This document shows positions 50,829 through 62,030 of a stretch of DNA of 64,000 bases, piece by piece. Position 1 is the stretch's first letter. The number at the start of each line of letters is the position of its first letter. A program made the translations under genes and the position numbers. Origin of the DNA: Flexivirga endophytica (GTDB taxonomy: Bacteria; Actinomycetota; Actinomycetes; Actinomycetales; Dermatophilaceae); assembly GCF_014640635.1 (NCBI RefSeq), contig NZ_BMHI01000004.1:434001-498000 (forward strand), read 5' to 3'. Below the pieces are notes generated by a model. The model saw nothing but the letters and a program-made list of their open reading frames with translations, was not told the DNA's origin and did not search any database.

Positions 50829-53317
50829 AGCCCACGTTGCGTCCCCGCCTCGGCGAAGTCGTGGCGGTCGCCTGCGCGGTGTTCATCGGCGCGGTTCTCG
50901 TCACTGCCTGTCTGGTGATGGCCGAGACCGGCATCCGCTCGCACCTGCCCGCGCACCGGCTCTCGTCCGCGGACCTCGTGGTCACCGGACGACAGTCGGT
51001 GCCGGTCGACCAGGATCTCGATGTGCTGCTGACCGACCGGGCACCGGTGGCCGCCGATGCGATCCAGCGCATCAATGCCGTTCACGGTGTCGCGGCCGCA
51101 ACCACCGACGTGTCATTCGCCGCCACGCTGCTCGACCCACGCGGCAATCCGTTGCCGGTCCCTGACGTCAAGCACAATGGCCATACGTGGAACCCGATCC
51201 TCCTGCAGGACAGCAGGATCCGTGGACACGCACCGCACGGGAGCAGCGAGGTGGCGCTGTCCGTCGACGAGGCCGAGACTGCTGGCGCCACTGTGGGCAG
51301 CCATGTCAGAGCGGTGCTCGGTGGCAGCACGCGGTCGGTGACGGTGACCGCCGTCGTAGCCGGATCCGCGAGCGGGACGTATGTCGATCCGGCGACCGCG
51401 GACGCCTTCGCACAGCGCGCCGGCTCCGTCGACCTCGTCGCTGTCCGCGTGACGGACGGCGCGAACGTTTCGGACGTGGCGCGACATGTACGCACCGCCC
51501 TGGCCGACACCGGCCTCGTGGTGTCCATCGGCGACCAGCTCGGCGACATCGAGAACCCGGCAACCGCCTCGGGCAAGGGCGACCTCGTCACGTTCGCCGG
51601 TTCCGCCGGTGGTGTCATCATCATGCTCGTCGGCTTCCTGGTCGCCGGCGCCGTGACAATCTCGGTGACCAATCGCGCACGGGAGCTCGCCCTGTTGCGA
51701 GCGGTCGGCGCGACACCACGGCAGGTCCGCGGAATGGTCGCCCGGCAGTCCGGTCGTGTCGCTCTGGTGGTGACCCCGGTCGGTGTGATCGCCGGCTACC
51801 TGTTGGCCCGACCGCTACTGAACCTGTTGGTGGACAACGGCGTCGTGTCGTCCGAGCTGTCGGTCGTCTGGAGTCCCGCGCCAGGAGTGGTCACGGCGTT
51901 GTTGCTCCTCGGCGTGGTCAGCGTCGCCGCCCGCACGTCGTCGTGGCGCATCTCCAGGGCACCCGCGACACAGGCCGTCGCCGACACCGACACCGAGCCG
52001 GCAACCGGTGGCGTCGTGCGGACCCGCATCGGTATTGCCTTGCTGGTGCTACCGGTCGCCGCCTCACTCGTACCGCTTTTCGTTCGTAGTGATCTCGCGC
52101 TGATCAGTGCGGCGTCCGGAGTGCTCGTTGCGATGATCGGTCTGTCCATGACGGCCCCGGCCATCGTCCGAAGCCTGGGTCACCGAATGTCGGCACGGAT
52201 CGCGTCCCGTCGTGGTCCCGTCGGCCGGTGGTTGGCAGCGAACAACAGCGGCGCCTACGCGCTGCGGACCGGTGGCGCGCTCTCGGTGCTCGCACTGGCC
52301 ATCGCCCTGACGATGACGCAGCTCTTCACCGGCAGCACGATCGCGGCTGCCGCTTCCCACGACCGGGTGGCGGCGGCGCAGGCGTCTGCCGTGGTGACCG
52401 CGGACAGCGTCGGTGGCGTGAACCAGCACGGCGTGGACGCGGTCCGGCGCACGGCCGGGGTGACGGCCGCAGTCCCGATGAGCGGGACCACCGTCGTGCT
52501 GACATCGAAGAGCGACGGGGAGCGACAGGCCGAGGCCTTCCCCGCCACAGCACTGGGCCATGAGGCGCCGAAGGTGTTGGACCTGCATGTCACAGGAGGA
52601 GATCTGGACGATCTGGCCGGTAACAGCGCCGCTCTCGACGCGTTCACCGCATCGTCCAAGGGGCTGCACGTCGGCCATCGGTTCGCCGTGACCCTGGCGA
52701 ACGGCGCCGTGGTCCACCCAATGCTGGTTGCGACATACGACCGCAGTTTCGGGTTCGGCAAGGTCGTGTTGTCCACGGACGTGCTGGCTGCCCACGGATA
52801 CCGTTCGTATGACGCCGTTCTCGTGGCTTCCCACACCGACCCCGCCGTCCTGGCACAGCACCTGCGCACGGCAGTCCGGGGTCAGCCCGGCGTCGAAGTC
52901 CAGGACCGTCCGTTGCCGTCGGAGATGGTCAGCACCGAAGAACCCGGCCAGGGCGTGAGCCTCATCCTGACACTCATTCTGCTCGGTTACGTGTTACTCG
53001 GCGTCGCCAACCGCATGGTGGCCACGACCGCCCGACGCCGCAAGGAATGGTCGACCCTGCGTGCCATCGGCGCCGCGCCGGCACAGGTGCGTCGGATGGT
53101 GCGGGCCGAAACGGCCTTCGTCGTTGTTGGCGCGATCGTCGGAGGGTTGGTGATCTCGCTGATCCCGATGACGTTCATCAGCATCGGTCTGGTCGGTGAG
53201 CCGTGGCCCCAGGGACCCGCCTGGCCGGTGGCGCTGGTCTGCCTGGTGGTGGCCGGCACGGCATACGGGGCAACGATGATCACGGCACGTCACACGCTGC
53301 GCGGTGGGATCGTCTGA
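50825..53317 (+). CDS. FtsX/MacB-type ABC transporter permease
   Basis: The 830-residue permease has ten predicted membrane helices, with two FtsX domains (about 260-375 and 715-825; ARELALLRAVGATPRQVRGMV and KEWSTLRAIGAAPAQVRRMV) and large extracytoplasmic regions (about 45-245 and 510-690). Such proteins often form antimicrobial peptide resistance or lipoprotein-export systems. The divergent two-component pair and the palindrome at 49651-49666 suggest inducible control by membrane stress. The transported substance is unknown. Confidence 0.92.
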   Translation: MKPTLRPRLGEVVAVACAVFIGAVLVTACLVMAETGIRSHLPAHRLSSADLVVTGRQSVPVDQDLDVLLTDRAPVAADAIQRINAVHGVAAATTDVSFAATLLDPRGNPLPVPDVKHNGHTWNPILLQDSRIRGHAPHGSSEVALSVDEAETAGATVGSHVRAVLGGSTRSVTVTAVVAGSASGTYVDPATADAFAQRAGSVDLVAVRVTDGANVSDVARHVRTALADTGLVVSIGDQLGDIENPATASGKGDLVTFAGSAGGVIIMLVGFLVAGAVTISVTNRARELALLRAVGATPRQVRGMVARQSGRVALVVTPVGVIAGYLLARPLLNLLVDNGVVSSELSVVWSPAPGVVTALLLLGVVSVAARTSSWRISRAPATQAVADTDTEPATGGVVRTRIGIALLVLPVAASLVPLFVRSDLALISAASGVLVAMIGLSMTAPAIVRSLGHRMSARIASRRGPVGRWLAANNSGAYALRTGGALSVLALAIALTMTQLFTGSTIAAAASHDRVAAAQASAVVTADSVGGVNQHGVDAVRRTAGVTAAVPMSGTTVVLTSKSDGERQAEAFPATALGHEAPKVLDLHVTGGDLDDLAGNSAALDAFTASSKGLHVGHRFAVTLANGAVVHPMLVATYDRSFGFGKVVLSTDVLAAHGYRSYDAVLVASHTDPAVLAQHLRTAVRGQPGVEVQDRPLPSEMVSTEEPGQGVSLILTLILLGYVLLGVANRMVATTARRRKEWSTLRAIGAAPAQVRRMVRAETAFVVVGAIVGGLVISLIPMTFISIGLVGEPWPQGPAWPVALVCLVVAGTAYGATMITARHTLRGGIV

Positions 53318-53365
53318 TCGAGATCGCCACACAGGGCACGCCGGCGGACCCCGCCGCGAGCACCG

Positions 53366-55729
<2,364 letters not shown>

Positions 55730-55738
55730 GCGCCGAAC

Positions 55739-56312
55739 CTACTTCAGCTGGTCGGCGTCCGCTGCGTCGAAGGTGAACTCCGCGGTGCGCACGGTGCGTG
55801 CCCGACGGCCGGGCGCGGCTTGCTCCTGCCAGTAGAGGTTCGTGTGAGCGATCACCAGATCCGGGGTCGGAGCGCCGTATGACGACAGGTCCTCCGTCGT
55901 GTGGGCGTCAGCGACGAGGGTCACGTCGTAGCCGCGGGCGAACGCGCCGTGGATGGTCGACCGGATGCACATGTCCGTCTGTGCACCCGAGACCACGAGG
56001 TGTCCGACCCGGGCGGCTGACAGCACCTCCTCGAGGTCGGTGCCCTCGAAGGAGTCGCCGTCCGTCTTCTCGACCAACGGCTCGACGTCAGCGCGTGAGC
56101 TCCGCGGCCAATTGCCACTCGGGAGAACCTTGTCGGAGATGTTCGTCATGGTGTTGCACCCACACCACGGGCACGTGTGCACGACGCGCATCATCGACGA
56201 GCGTCCGCACGTTCGACACCACCTTGTCGCGCTCATGCGCGTTCTCGACGACGCCCTGCTGCACGTCGATCACCAGCAGAGCTGTCTCCGGTCGGTCGTT
56301 CAGAGTGGTCAT
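55739..56312 (-). pseudogene. Isochorismatase-family hydrolase, frameshifted
   Basis: The first frame gives TALLVIDVQQGVVENAHERDKVVSN (catalytic Asp) and ends at EWQLAAELTR with a stop. The second frame continues the domain with ADVEPLVEKTDGDSFEGTDLEEVL (catalytic Lys), VVSGAQTDMCIRSTIHGA (catalytic Cys) and the normal C-terminus. A one-base insertion or two-base loss near 56086-56092, in a CGCGC run, accounts for the break. All three catalytic residues survive, so the lesion is recent or a sequencing error. The TAG stop doubles as part of the UvrA2 promoter. Confidence 0.82.
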
Positions 56313-56463
56313 GGTGGATCCCCTTCATCGGCGTCGCCGGCAACAGTAGCCGCGGGGTGTGACAGCCAGTGGTCTCGAAAACACCATCCGTCACACGGGA
56401 TCGCTAGCGTGCAAAGACATCCACCTCGACCGGATCAGGGCCGGTCACCTGTCAGGAGGAATC

Positions 56464-57927
56464 ATGCGAGCACGACCCATCGTCGGCAGCATCGCTGCAG
56501 CAACCGCACTGTTGATGGCCGGCGGCACCGCGTCGGCGGCCGGGAACGCAGTCGGCGCGCCCGGCGCGGGCGACCCCTACTACCCGCTGGACGGCAACGG
56601 CGGCTACGACGTCAGCCACTACGACGTCGGCATCGACTACACGCCGTCCACCAAGATGCTCATCGGAGACACGACGGTCACCGCGACATCAACCCAGAAG
56701 CTTGAGCAGTTCGACCTGGATTTCTATGGTTTCCAGATCGATTCGATCACCGTCAACGGAGCGCCGGCTACCTGGAAGCGGTCGGACCAGCACGAGTTGG
56801 TCATCACGCCCTCGTCCCTGATCGCCAACAAGTCCGCGATGAAGATCCGCGTCAAATACCACGGTCAGCCCAAGTCGTCCTCGGGGCTCGACGACTACTC
56901 GGGCTGGAACTACTCCACCAGCGGTGGGGCCTTCGCCGCCAACGAACCGCACTCGGCGGCCAGCTGGTATCCCGTCAACGACACCACCCGCGACAAGGCG
57001 ACGTTCACGCTCAAGGCGACGGTGCCCAACGACTACAGCGTGATCAGCAACGGCGAGCAGAGCGGCAAGTCGACCGACGGGGACAAGACCACCTACGTGT
57101 GGACCGAGAAGGACCCGATCATCGGCTATCTGACCACCGTCGCGATCGACAAGTTCACCTACCTGAAGCAGGAGACCACGGACGGCATACCGCTGGTCTC
57201 GGCTTTCGCGCCCGGCGCCGAGGACAAGATGCAGGACGAGAAGCGACTGCCCGAGGTCATCGAGTTGCTCGAGCACTACTTCGGTCCCTACCCGCAGTCC
57301 TCGGGCGGCGGCATCTTTGTCGCCGACCAGATCGGCTTCTCCCTGGAGACCCAGGACCGGCCTACGTATGCCGCCTGGGCCGACCTGCCGACGATCGTGC
57401 ACGAGAACGGTCACCAGTGGTGGGGCGACAGCATGTCGGTGACGACCTGGCGCGACGTGTGCATGAACGAATGCTTCGCGTCATACGGCGAATGGCTCTG
57501 GGAGCAGGACAAGAACAACATCGACCTCGACAACGAATACAGCTCGGAAATGGCCGATTTCGCCGACAGCGACCGCTTCTGGGCCAACCCGCTGTGGGAC
57601 ATGGGCGCCGGCAACGAGTTCAGCAACTCCTACACCCGTGGCCCGCTCTTCCTGCAGGCGCTGCGTCGCTACATCGGTGACAAGCCCTTCTTCGAGGTGC
57701 TGCGCACTTACACGCAGTTGCACCGTGGCGGCAACACCTCGATGCAGGAGTTCGAGAAGTACGTGCAGAAGCACGCCAAGCGCGACGTCCACGCCTTCTT
57801 CCAGGCGTGGGTCTACGGCACGACACGTCCAGCGGACAAGTACATCTGGTTCGGACCGTTCCAGAAGCCGAGTGCTGCCAAGGCGACCGTGCCGAAACTG
57901 CTCGCGAAGTCAGTGCACGACCGCTGA
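56464..57927 (+). CDS. Secreted M1 family zinc aminopeptidase
   Basis: The 487-residue protein has a signal peptide (about 1-27, cleaved near ASAAG) and an M1 peptidase domain with the zinc motif HENGH (313-317) and the third ligand E336 in MNECFASYGEW, the expected HExxH-x18-E. The N-terminal beta domain is present, but the long C-terminal helical domain of PepN is absent, as in secreted Streptomyces-type enzymes. Aminopeptidase activity outside the cell is expected, probably for peptide scavenging. AGGAGGA lies just before the ATG at 56464. Confidence 0.92.
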   Translation: MRARPIVGSIAAATALLMAGGTASAAGNAVGAPGAGDPYYPLDGNGGYDVSHYDVGIDYTPSTKMLIGDTTVTATSTQKLEQFDLDFYGFQIDSITVNGAPATWKRSDQHELVITPSSLIANKSAMKIRVKYHGQPKSSSGLDDYSGWNYSTSGGAFAANEPHSAASWYPVNDTTRDKATFTLKATVPNDYSVISNGEQSGKSTDGDKTTYVWTEKDPIIGYLTTVAIDKFTYLKQETTDGIPLVSAFAPGAEDKMQDEKRLPEVIELLEHYFGPYPQSSGGGIFVADQIGFSLETQDRPTYAAWADLPTIVHENGHQWWGDSMSVTTWRDVCMNECFASYGEWLWEQDKNNIDLDNEYSSEMADFADSDRFWANPLWDMGAGNEFSNSYTRGPLFLQALRRYIGDKPFFEVLRTYTQLHRGGNTSMQEFEKYVQKHAKRDVHAFFQAWVYGTTRPADKYIWFGPFQKPSAAKATVPKLLAKSVHDR

Positions 57928-57982
57928 TCGGACCCTCCCTCCCCCGGCGGCAAAGCTGTCGGGGTGAGGGAGAATCGAGCGC

Positions 57983-59119
57983 ATGCAGTGCGACTACTTC
58001 GACGCCGGGACCTGCCGGTCGTGCACCCTCATGGGTCAGCCGTATGACGCACAGCTCATCGACCTGCAAACGACCGTCGCAGCCACGCTGAGCGATCACG
58101 TCGCTGAAACGCACTGGGACACAACGGCATACGGTCCTGAGTCGCATTTTCGCAACAAGGCCAAGCTCGCGGTGGCAGGAACCAGGCAGGCACCGACCTT
58201 CGGCATCCTGGACCGCGGCGGGCACGGCGTGGACCTGCGCGACTGCGGGCTCTACGAGCCCGGCCTGCACCGAGCAGTCGTCCGACTGGCCGACTTCGTC
58301 ACCGAACTCGGCCTGACGCCGTATGACGTCACGCGGCGCAGCGGCGAGCTGAAGCACCTCATCGTGACGCACTCCCCCGACGGCGAGTCGATGATCCGTT
58401 TCGTGCTGCGCTCACCAGGTCAGCTCGGCCGGATAGAGCGCGCTCTGCCCGGACTGCTCGAGTCAGTGCCCGGCACCCGGGTGGTGTCGGTCAACCTGCT
58501 GCCGGAGCACAAGGCCGCTCTCGAAGGTGACGAAGAGATCTTCCTGACAAGTGAACAGGCACTGCCGATGCGGCTCAACGACATCACGCTGCACCTTCGG
58601 CCGCGGAGCTTCTTCCAGACCAACACGGCGGTCGCGGCGCAGCTCTATCGGCAGGCACAGCAATGGATCTCGCAGGTCGCGCCGACCAACGTGCTGGATC
58701 TGTTCTGCGGGGTCGGTGGTTTCGCGTTGCATGCGGCGGCCGACGCTCGACCAGCGTCCGTTCGCGGGGTGGAGATCTCGGCCGAAGCCGTGGCATCCGC
58801 ACGACTGAGTGCGGGACAGCTGCCGGGACGGGCAGCATCGGGCGACATACGATTCGAGACCGGCGACGCGACAGGTGCGCTCGACGACGGGCTGCCCGCT
58901 GACCTGGTGATCGTCAATCCGCCGCGACGCGGCATCGGCGAACTCGCCGACGCACTGGAGCGATCGGGCGCGTCACACGTGCTCTACTCCAGCTGCAACT
59001 CGACCAGCCTCGCCACCGACCTGGATCGGCTGCCGTCGTTCCGTGTCGCTGACGCCCGGCTCTTCGACATGTTCCCGCAGACCCGACACCACGAGGTGCT
59101 GCTGCTGCTCGAACGCTGA
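57983..59119 (+). CDS. rlmC: 23S rRNA (uracil-C5)-methyltransferase RlmC-like
   Basis: The 378-residue enzyme starts MQCDYFDAGTCRSC, with cysteines 3, 11 and 14 of the 4Fe-4S cluster in the RlmC/RlmD/TrmA family. The N-terminus closely resembles E. coli RlmC, which modifies U747. The SAM-binding part has LDLFCGVGGFALHAA and the end has LVIVNPPRRGIGE and VLYSSCNSTSLATDL with the catalytic cysteine. No TRAM domain precedes it, as in RlmC. A GAGGGAG-like ribosome site lies 10-14 nt before the ATG. Confidence 0.93.
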   Translation: MQCDYFDAGTCRSCTLMGQPYDAQLIDLQTTVAATLSDHVAETHWDTTAYGPESHFRNKAKLAVAGTRQAPTFGILDRGGHGVDLRDCGLYEPGLHRAVVRLADFVTELGLTPYDVTRRSGELKHLIVTHSPDGESMIRFVLRSPGQLGRIERALPGLLESVPGTRVVSVNLLPEHKAALEGDEEIFLTSEQALPMRLNDITLHLRPRSFFQTNTAVAAQLYRQAQQWISQVAPTNVLDLFCGVGGFALHAAADARPASVRGVEISAEAVASARLSAGQLPGRAASGDIRFETGDATGALDDGLPADLVIVNPPRRGIGELADALERSGASHVLYSSCNSTSLATDLDRLPSFRVADARLFDMFPQTRHHEVLLLLER

Positions 59120-59145
59120 GCGCCGGCAGACATAATGAAGCTGAC

Positions 59146-60339
59146 ATGACCGAGAAGACAGCCGTGCCCAGCATGCCCCGCGAAGTCTGGGTGATGGTTT
59201 CGGCCAGCTTCGTCATCGCTCTCGGTTACGGTGTCGTCGCACCCGCCCTGCCGGAATTCGCACGCAGCTTCAACGTCGGGGTCACCGCAGCGTCGGCGAT
59301 CGTGTCGGCCTTCGCGATCATGCGGTTGGTCTTCGCGCCGAGCACCGGCCGGCTGGTCAATCGGTTCGGCGAGCGACCCATGTACCTGCTCGGACTCTTC
59401 ATCGTCGCGTTGTCGACGCTGGCCTCTGCGTTCGCCCACAGCTACTGGCAGCTGATGCTTTTCAGAGGTCTGGGTGGCGTCGGATCGGTGATGTTCTCCG
59501 TGTCGGCCATGGGCCTGATGATCCGGATCTCCCCACCGGCCATCCGTGGCCGGGTCTCGGGCCTCTACTCCTCCAGTTTCGTGCTGGGCAGCATCACCGG
59601 CCCGTTGCTCGGTGGCGCGCTCGTCGGCTTCGGCCTGCGCGTGCCGTTCGTCGTGTATGCCGTGGCGCTCTTCGGCGCGATCGCGGTGGTGCACCTCCAA
59701 CTGCGCGGGAGCGAGTTGGCCACTATCGACACCTCCTCCACCGCGGCCGCGATGCCGTTGCCCGCAGCGCTGCGCATCGGCGCCTATCGGTCCGCCGTCG
59801 GGACAGCCGCAATCTTCGGCTGGGTCTACGCGATGCGGGTCTCTCTCGTGCCGTTGTACTTCTCCATCGTGCTCAACCAGCCCGACGGTGTCGCCGGTCT
59901 CGCACTTGCGACATACGCATGCGGTGACGTCCTGGCGATGATCCCGTCCGGTCGCCTCTCGGACCGCATCGGGCGACGCCCACTGATCATCACCGGCATG
60001 ATCATCCTCGCCGTCGCCACGCTCGCCCTCGCCCTGACGCACTCGGTCGGCGCGGCCTTCGCCTCGACACTCGTCGCCGGCATCGGGACCGGCATGGTCA
60101 GCCCGGCCCAGCAGGCCGCACTGGCGGACATCATGTTCGGGCATGGCCGCGGCGGCCCTGTCCTGGTCACCTATCAGATGAGCCAGGACATGGGCACCGT
60201 CATCGGTCCCGTCGCGGGCGGTTTCCTCGCCCAGCAGTGGGGCTTCCCGACCGCCTTCACGGTCACGGCGATCCTCGCCGGGTGCTCGGCAGCCGCCTGG
60301 ATCATGGTGCGCGACACCATGGTCGTGCGCGCCGCCTGA
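59146..60339 (+). CDS. MFS transporter
   Basis: The 397-residue twelve-helix transporter has the DHA1-like start VASFVIALGYGVVAPALPEF, the loop 2-3 motif APSTGRLVNRFGERP and a second GRLSDRIGRRP in loop 8-9. These place it among drug:H+ antiporter-like MFS proteins, with an unknown substrate. It follows rlmC after 26 nt. CATAAT (59131-59136) is a possible -10 with 9 nt to the ATG. A strong hairpin lies after the stop. Confidence 0.9.
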   Translation: MTEKTAVPSMPREVWVMVSASFVIALGYGVVAPALPEFARSFNVGVTAASAIVSAFAIMRLVFAPSTGRLVNRFGERPMYLLGLFIVALSTLASAFAHSYWQLMLFRGLGGVGSVMFSVSAMGLMIRISPPAIRGRVSGLYSSSFVLGSITGPLLGGALVGFGLRVPFVVYAVALFGAIAVVHLQLRGSELATIDTSSTAAAMPLPAALRIGAYRSAVGTAAIFGWVYAMRVSLVPLYFSIVLNQPDGVAGLALATYACGDVLAMIPSGRLSDRIGRRPLIITGMIILAVATLALALTHSVGAAFASTLVAGIGTGMVSPAQQAALADIMFGHGRGGPVLVTYQMSQDMGTVIGPVAGGFLAQQWGFPTAFTVTAILAGCSAAAWIMVRDTMVVRAA

Positions 60340-60343
60340 CGAA

Positions 60344-60403
60344 TGACGGCTCCCTCGGCGAGTGACGGCGCAATATAACCGTCAGTCGCCGAGGAAGCCG
60401 TCA
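60344..60403. terminator. 25-bp hairpin of repeated words between MFS and coxG
   Basis: The arms 60344-60368 and 60379-60403 are inverse with only two mismatches around a 10-nt AT-rich loop (CGCAATATAA). Each arm holds two copies of TGACGG, so the region is two direct then two inverted words. It probably terminates the convergent MFS and coxG transcripts. See the similar layouts at 662-760 and 13696-13797. Confidence 0.75.
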
Positions 60404-60421
60404 CTCGCGATGAATGTCGTG

Positions 60422-61168
60422 TCAGCGCCGCAGCCTCTTGAAGATCGCACCGAGGAACGCGAAGCCCGCGACAGCCGCCAGCAACTGTTTCCAGTAGGCC
60501 TTCGCCAACACGGGTAGCACCGCCGCGCCCAGGTCGAGCGAGTCGTCATCGGACGACGGCGCCGATCGGGACGCCGAAGCAGCGGGAGCGCTGGTCGGAT
60601 CCGGGATCTGGCCGACCTTCCGCTCCGCGGCCGGAGCGGGCGCCGGCGACGGCGCTGCATCAGCCGCTGCAGCCGCAGATGGCGCGGCCGCGGCAGCCGG
60701 CGCGGTGTCCTCGGCGGTCGCACCGCCCGACCCGACCTTGGCCTGCAGACAGTCGACGAACTGGCCGAGCAACTTGTCCGAGACGTCCTGGATCACGCCA
60801 CGGCCGAACTGTGCCGGCTTGCCGGTGATCGCCAGGTCGGTGACGACCTCGACCTTGGTGCCGCCGTCCTGCTCGGTCATCGTGGCGGTCACCAACGCGC
60901 CGGCGGTGCCATTGCCCCGCTTGTCCTTGCCCTTGGCGTCGATCACCATCTTGTGCGCCGTCTCGTCGCGTTCGGTGAACGTGCCGGTCCCCTTGTAGAC
61001 CAACGCGATCGGGCCGAGCTTGACCTTGACGGTGCCGGAGAACGAGTCGTCATCGGCCTCAGTGATCTGTGCACCGGGGAAGCACTCGGCGACCGACTCG
61101 ATGTCCTGGAAGGCCGCCCAGGTCTCGTCGATGCCGGCGGGCACGGTGAAGGAATGTGTCAGATCCAT
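60422..61168 (-). CDS. coxG: Carbon monoxide dehydrogenase accessory protein CoxG
   Basis: The 248-residue protein has an N-terminal SRPBCC/CoxG domain (1-150; MDLTHSFTVPAGIDETWAAFQDIESVAECFPGAQI), an Ala/Pro-rich linker (about 152-205) and a C-terminal membrane anchor (about 218-245, AAVLPVLAKAYWKQLLAAVAGFAFLGAIF). In Oligotropha CoxG recruits CO dehydrogenase to the membrane, and the anchor here fits that role. It follows coxM by 4 nt, making it the last gene of the cox operon. Confidence 0.9.
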   Translation of the reverse strand: MDLTHSFTVPAGIDETWAAFQDIESVAECFPGAQITEADDDSFSGTVKVKLGPIALVYKGTGTFTERDETAHKMVIDAKGKDKRGNGTAGALVTATMTEQDGGTKVEVVTDLAITGKPAQFGRGVIQDVSDKLLGQFVDCLQAKVGSGGATAEDTAPAAAAAPSAAAAADAAPSPAPAPAAERKVGQIPDPTSAPAASASRSAPSSDDDSLDLGAAVLPVLAKAYWKQLLAAVAGFAFLGAIFKRLRR

Positions 61169-61172
61169 CTGG

Positions 61173-62030
61173 TCAGCCTCCTGCAGCAGTCAGCACCGCA
61201 CGGCGCGTCAACACCTGTGCCAGGTGCTTGCGATAATCGGCGTCGCCGTTGAGGTCGGTGGGCGGGTTGGTGCCGTCGGCAACAGCACCAACTGCTTCCC
61301 GTATGGCGTCCTCGGTGGCCGGCTTCCCCTGCAGGGCCTGCTCGACCGCGGTCGCCCGAAGCGGTGTCGACCCCATGTTCGTCAACGCCACCCGCGCCTC
61401 GGAGATCGTGCCGCCCTCGGCCTTCACCGCGGCGGCCACCGCGACGATCGACCACTGCTGTGCGATCCGGACGAACTTCTCGTAGTGCGCACCCCAGCCG
61501 GTGTGCTTCGGGACGCGGATCTCGGTGAGCAACTCGTCCTCGCCGATGGCCGTCTCGAAGAGATCGACGAAGAAGTCGGCGGCGTCGACGGTGCGAGTGG
61601 CGCCACCCTGTCCGGCGATGACGAACTCGGCGCCGAGGGCCAGCGCCGGAGCTCCGACGTCACCGGCCGGGTCGGCGTGGGCCAGCGCTCCGCCGAAGGT
61701 GCCTCGGTTGCGGACCTGGGCGTCCGCGACCGTCGCCACCGCCTTGCTGATCAACGCGGCGTGCTGCGCGACGAGCGGGTCGTTGGCCACCGCGCTGTGC
61801 GTGGTCATCGCTCCGATCACCAGGGCGTCGCCGTCCTCCCGGACGCCGCGCAACCGGTCGATCTTGCCGAGATCGATGACGAACTCCGGTGCGTTCAGCC
61901 GCAGCCGGAGCACGGGCAGCAGCGACTGCCCGCCGGCGATGATCTTGGCGTCGTCACCGTGCTCTGCGAGCAGCGCCAGCGCCTCCTCGACGGTTGCCGG
62001 TGCCGCGTAGTCGAAAGCCGCGGGGATCAT
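61173..62030 (-). CDS. coxM: CO dehydrogenase/aldehyde oxidase FAD-binding medium subunit
   Basis: The 285-residue flavoprotein subunit contains the FAD motifs AGGQSLLPVLRLRL and RNRGTFGGALAHADPAGDV (the TIGG-type loop as GTFGG), followed by the C-terminal CO_deh_flav_C region. It transfers electrons from the iron-sulfur subunit to the acceptor. The ATG overlaps the coxL stop (ATGA). The order L-M-G, with S presumably upstream of L outside the window, is the arrangement of Form II clusters. Confidence 0.93.
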   Translation of the reverse strand: MIPAAFDYAAPATVEEALALLAEHGDDAKIIAGGQSLLPVLRLRLNAPEFVIDLGKIDRLRGVREDGDALVIGAMTTHSAVANDPLVAQHAALISKAVATVADAQVRNRGTFGGALAHADPAGDVGAPALALGAEFVIAGQGGATRTVDAADFFVDLFETAIGEDELLTEIRVPKHTGWGAHYEKFVRIAQQWSIVAVAAAVKAEGGTISEARVALTNMGSTPLRATAVEQALQGKPATEDAIREAVGAVADGTNPPTDLNGDADYRKHLAQVLTRRAVLTAAGG

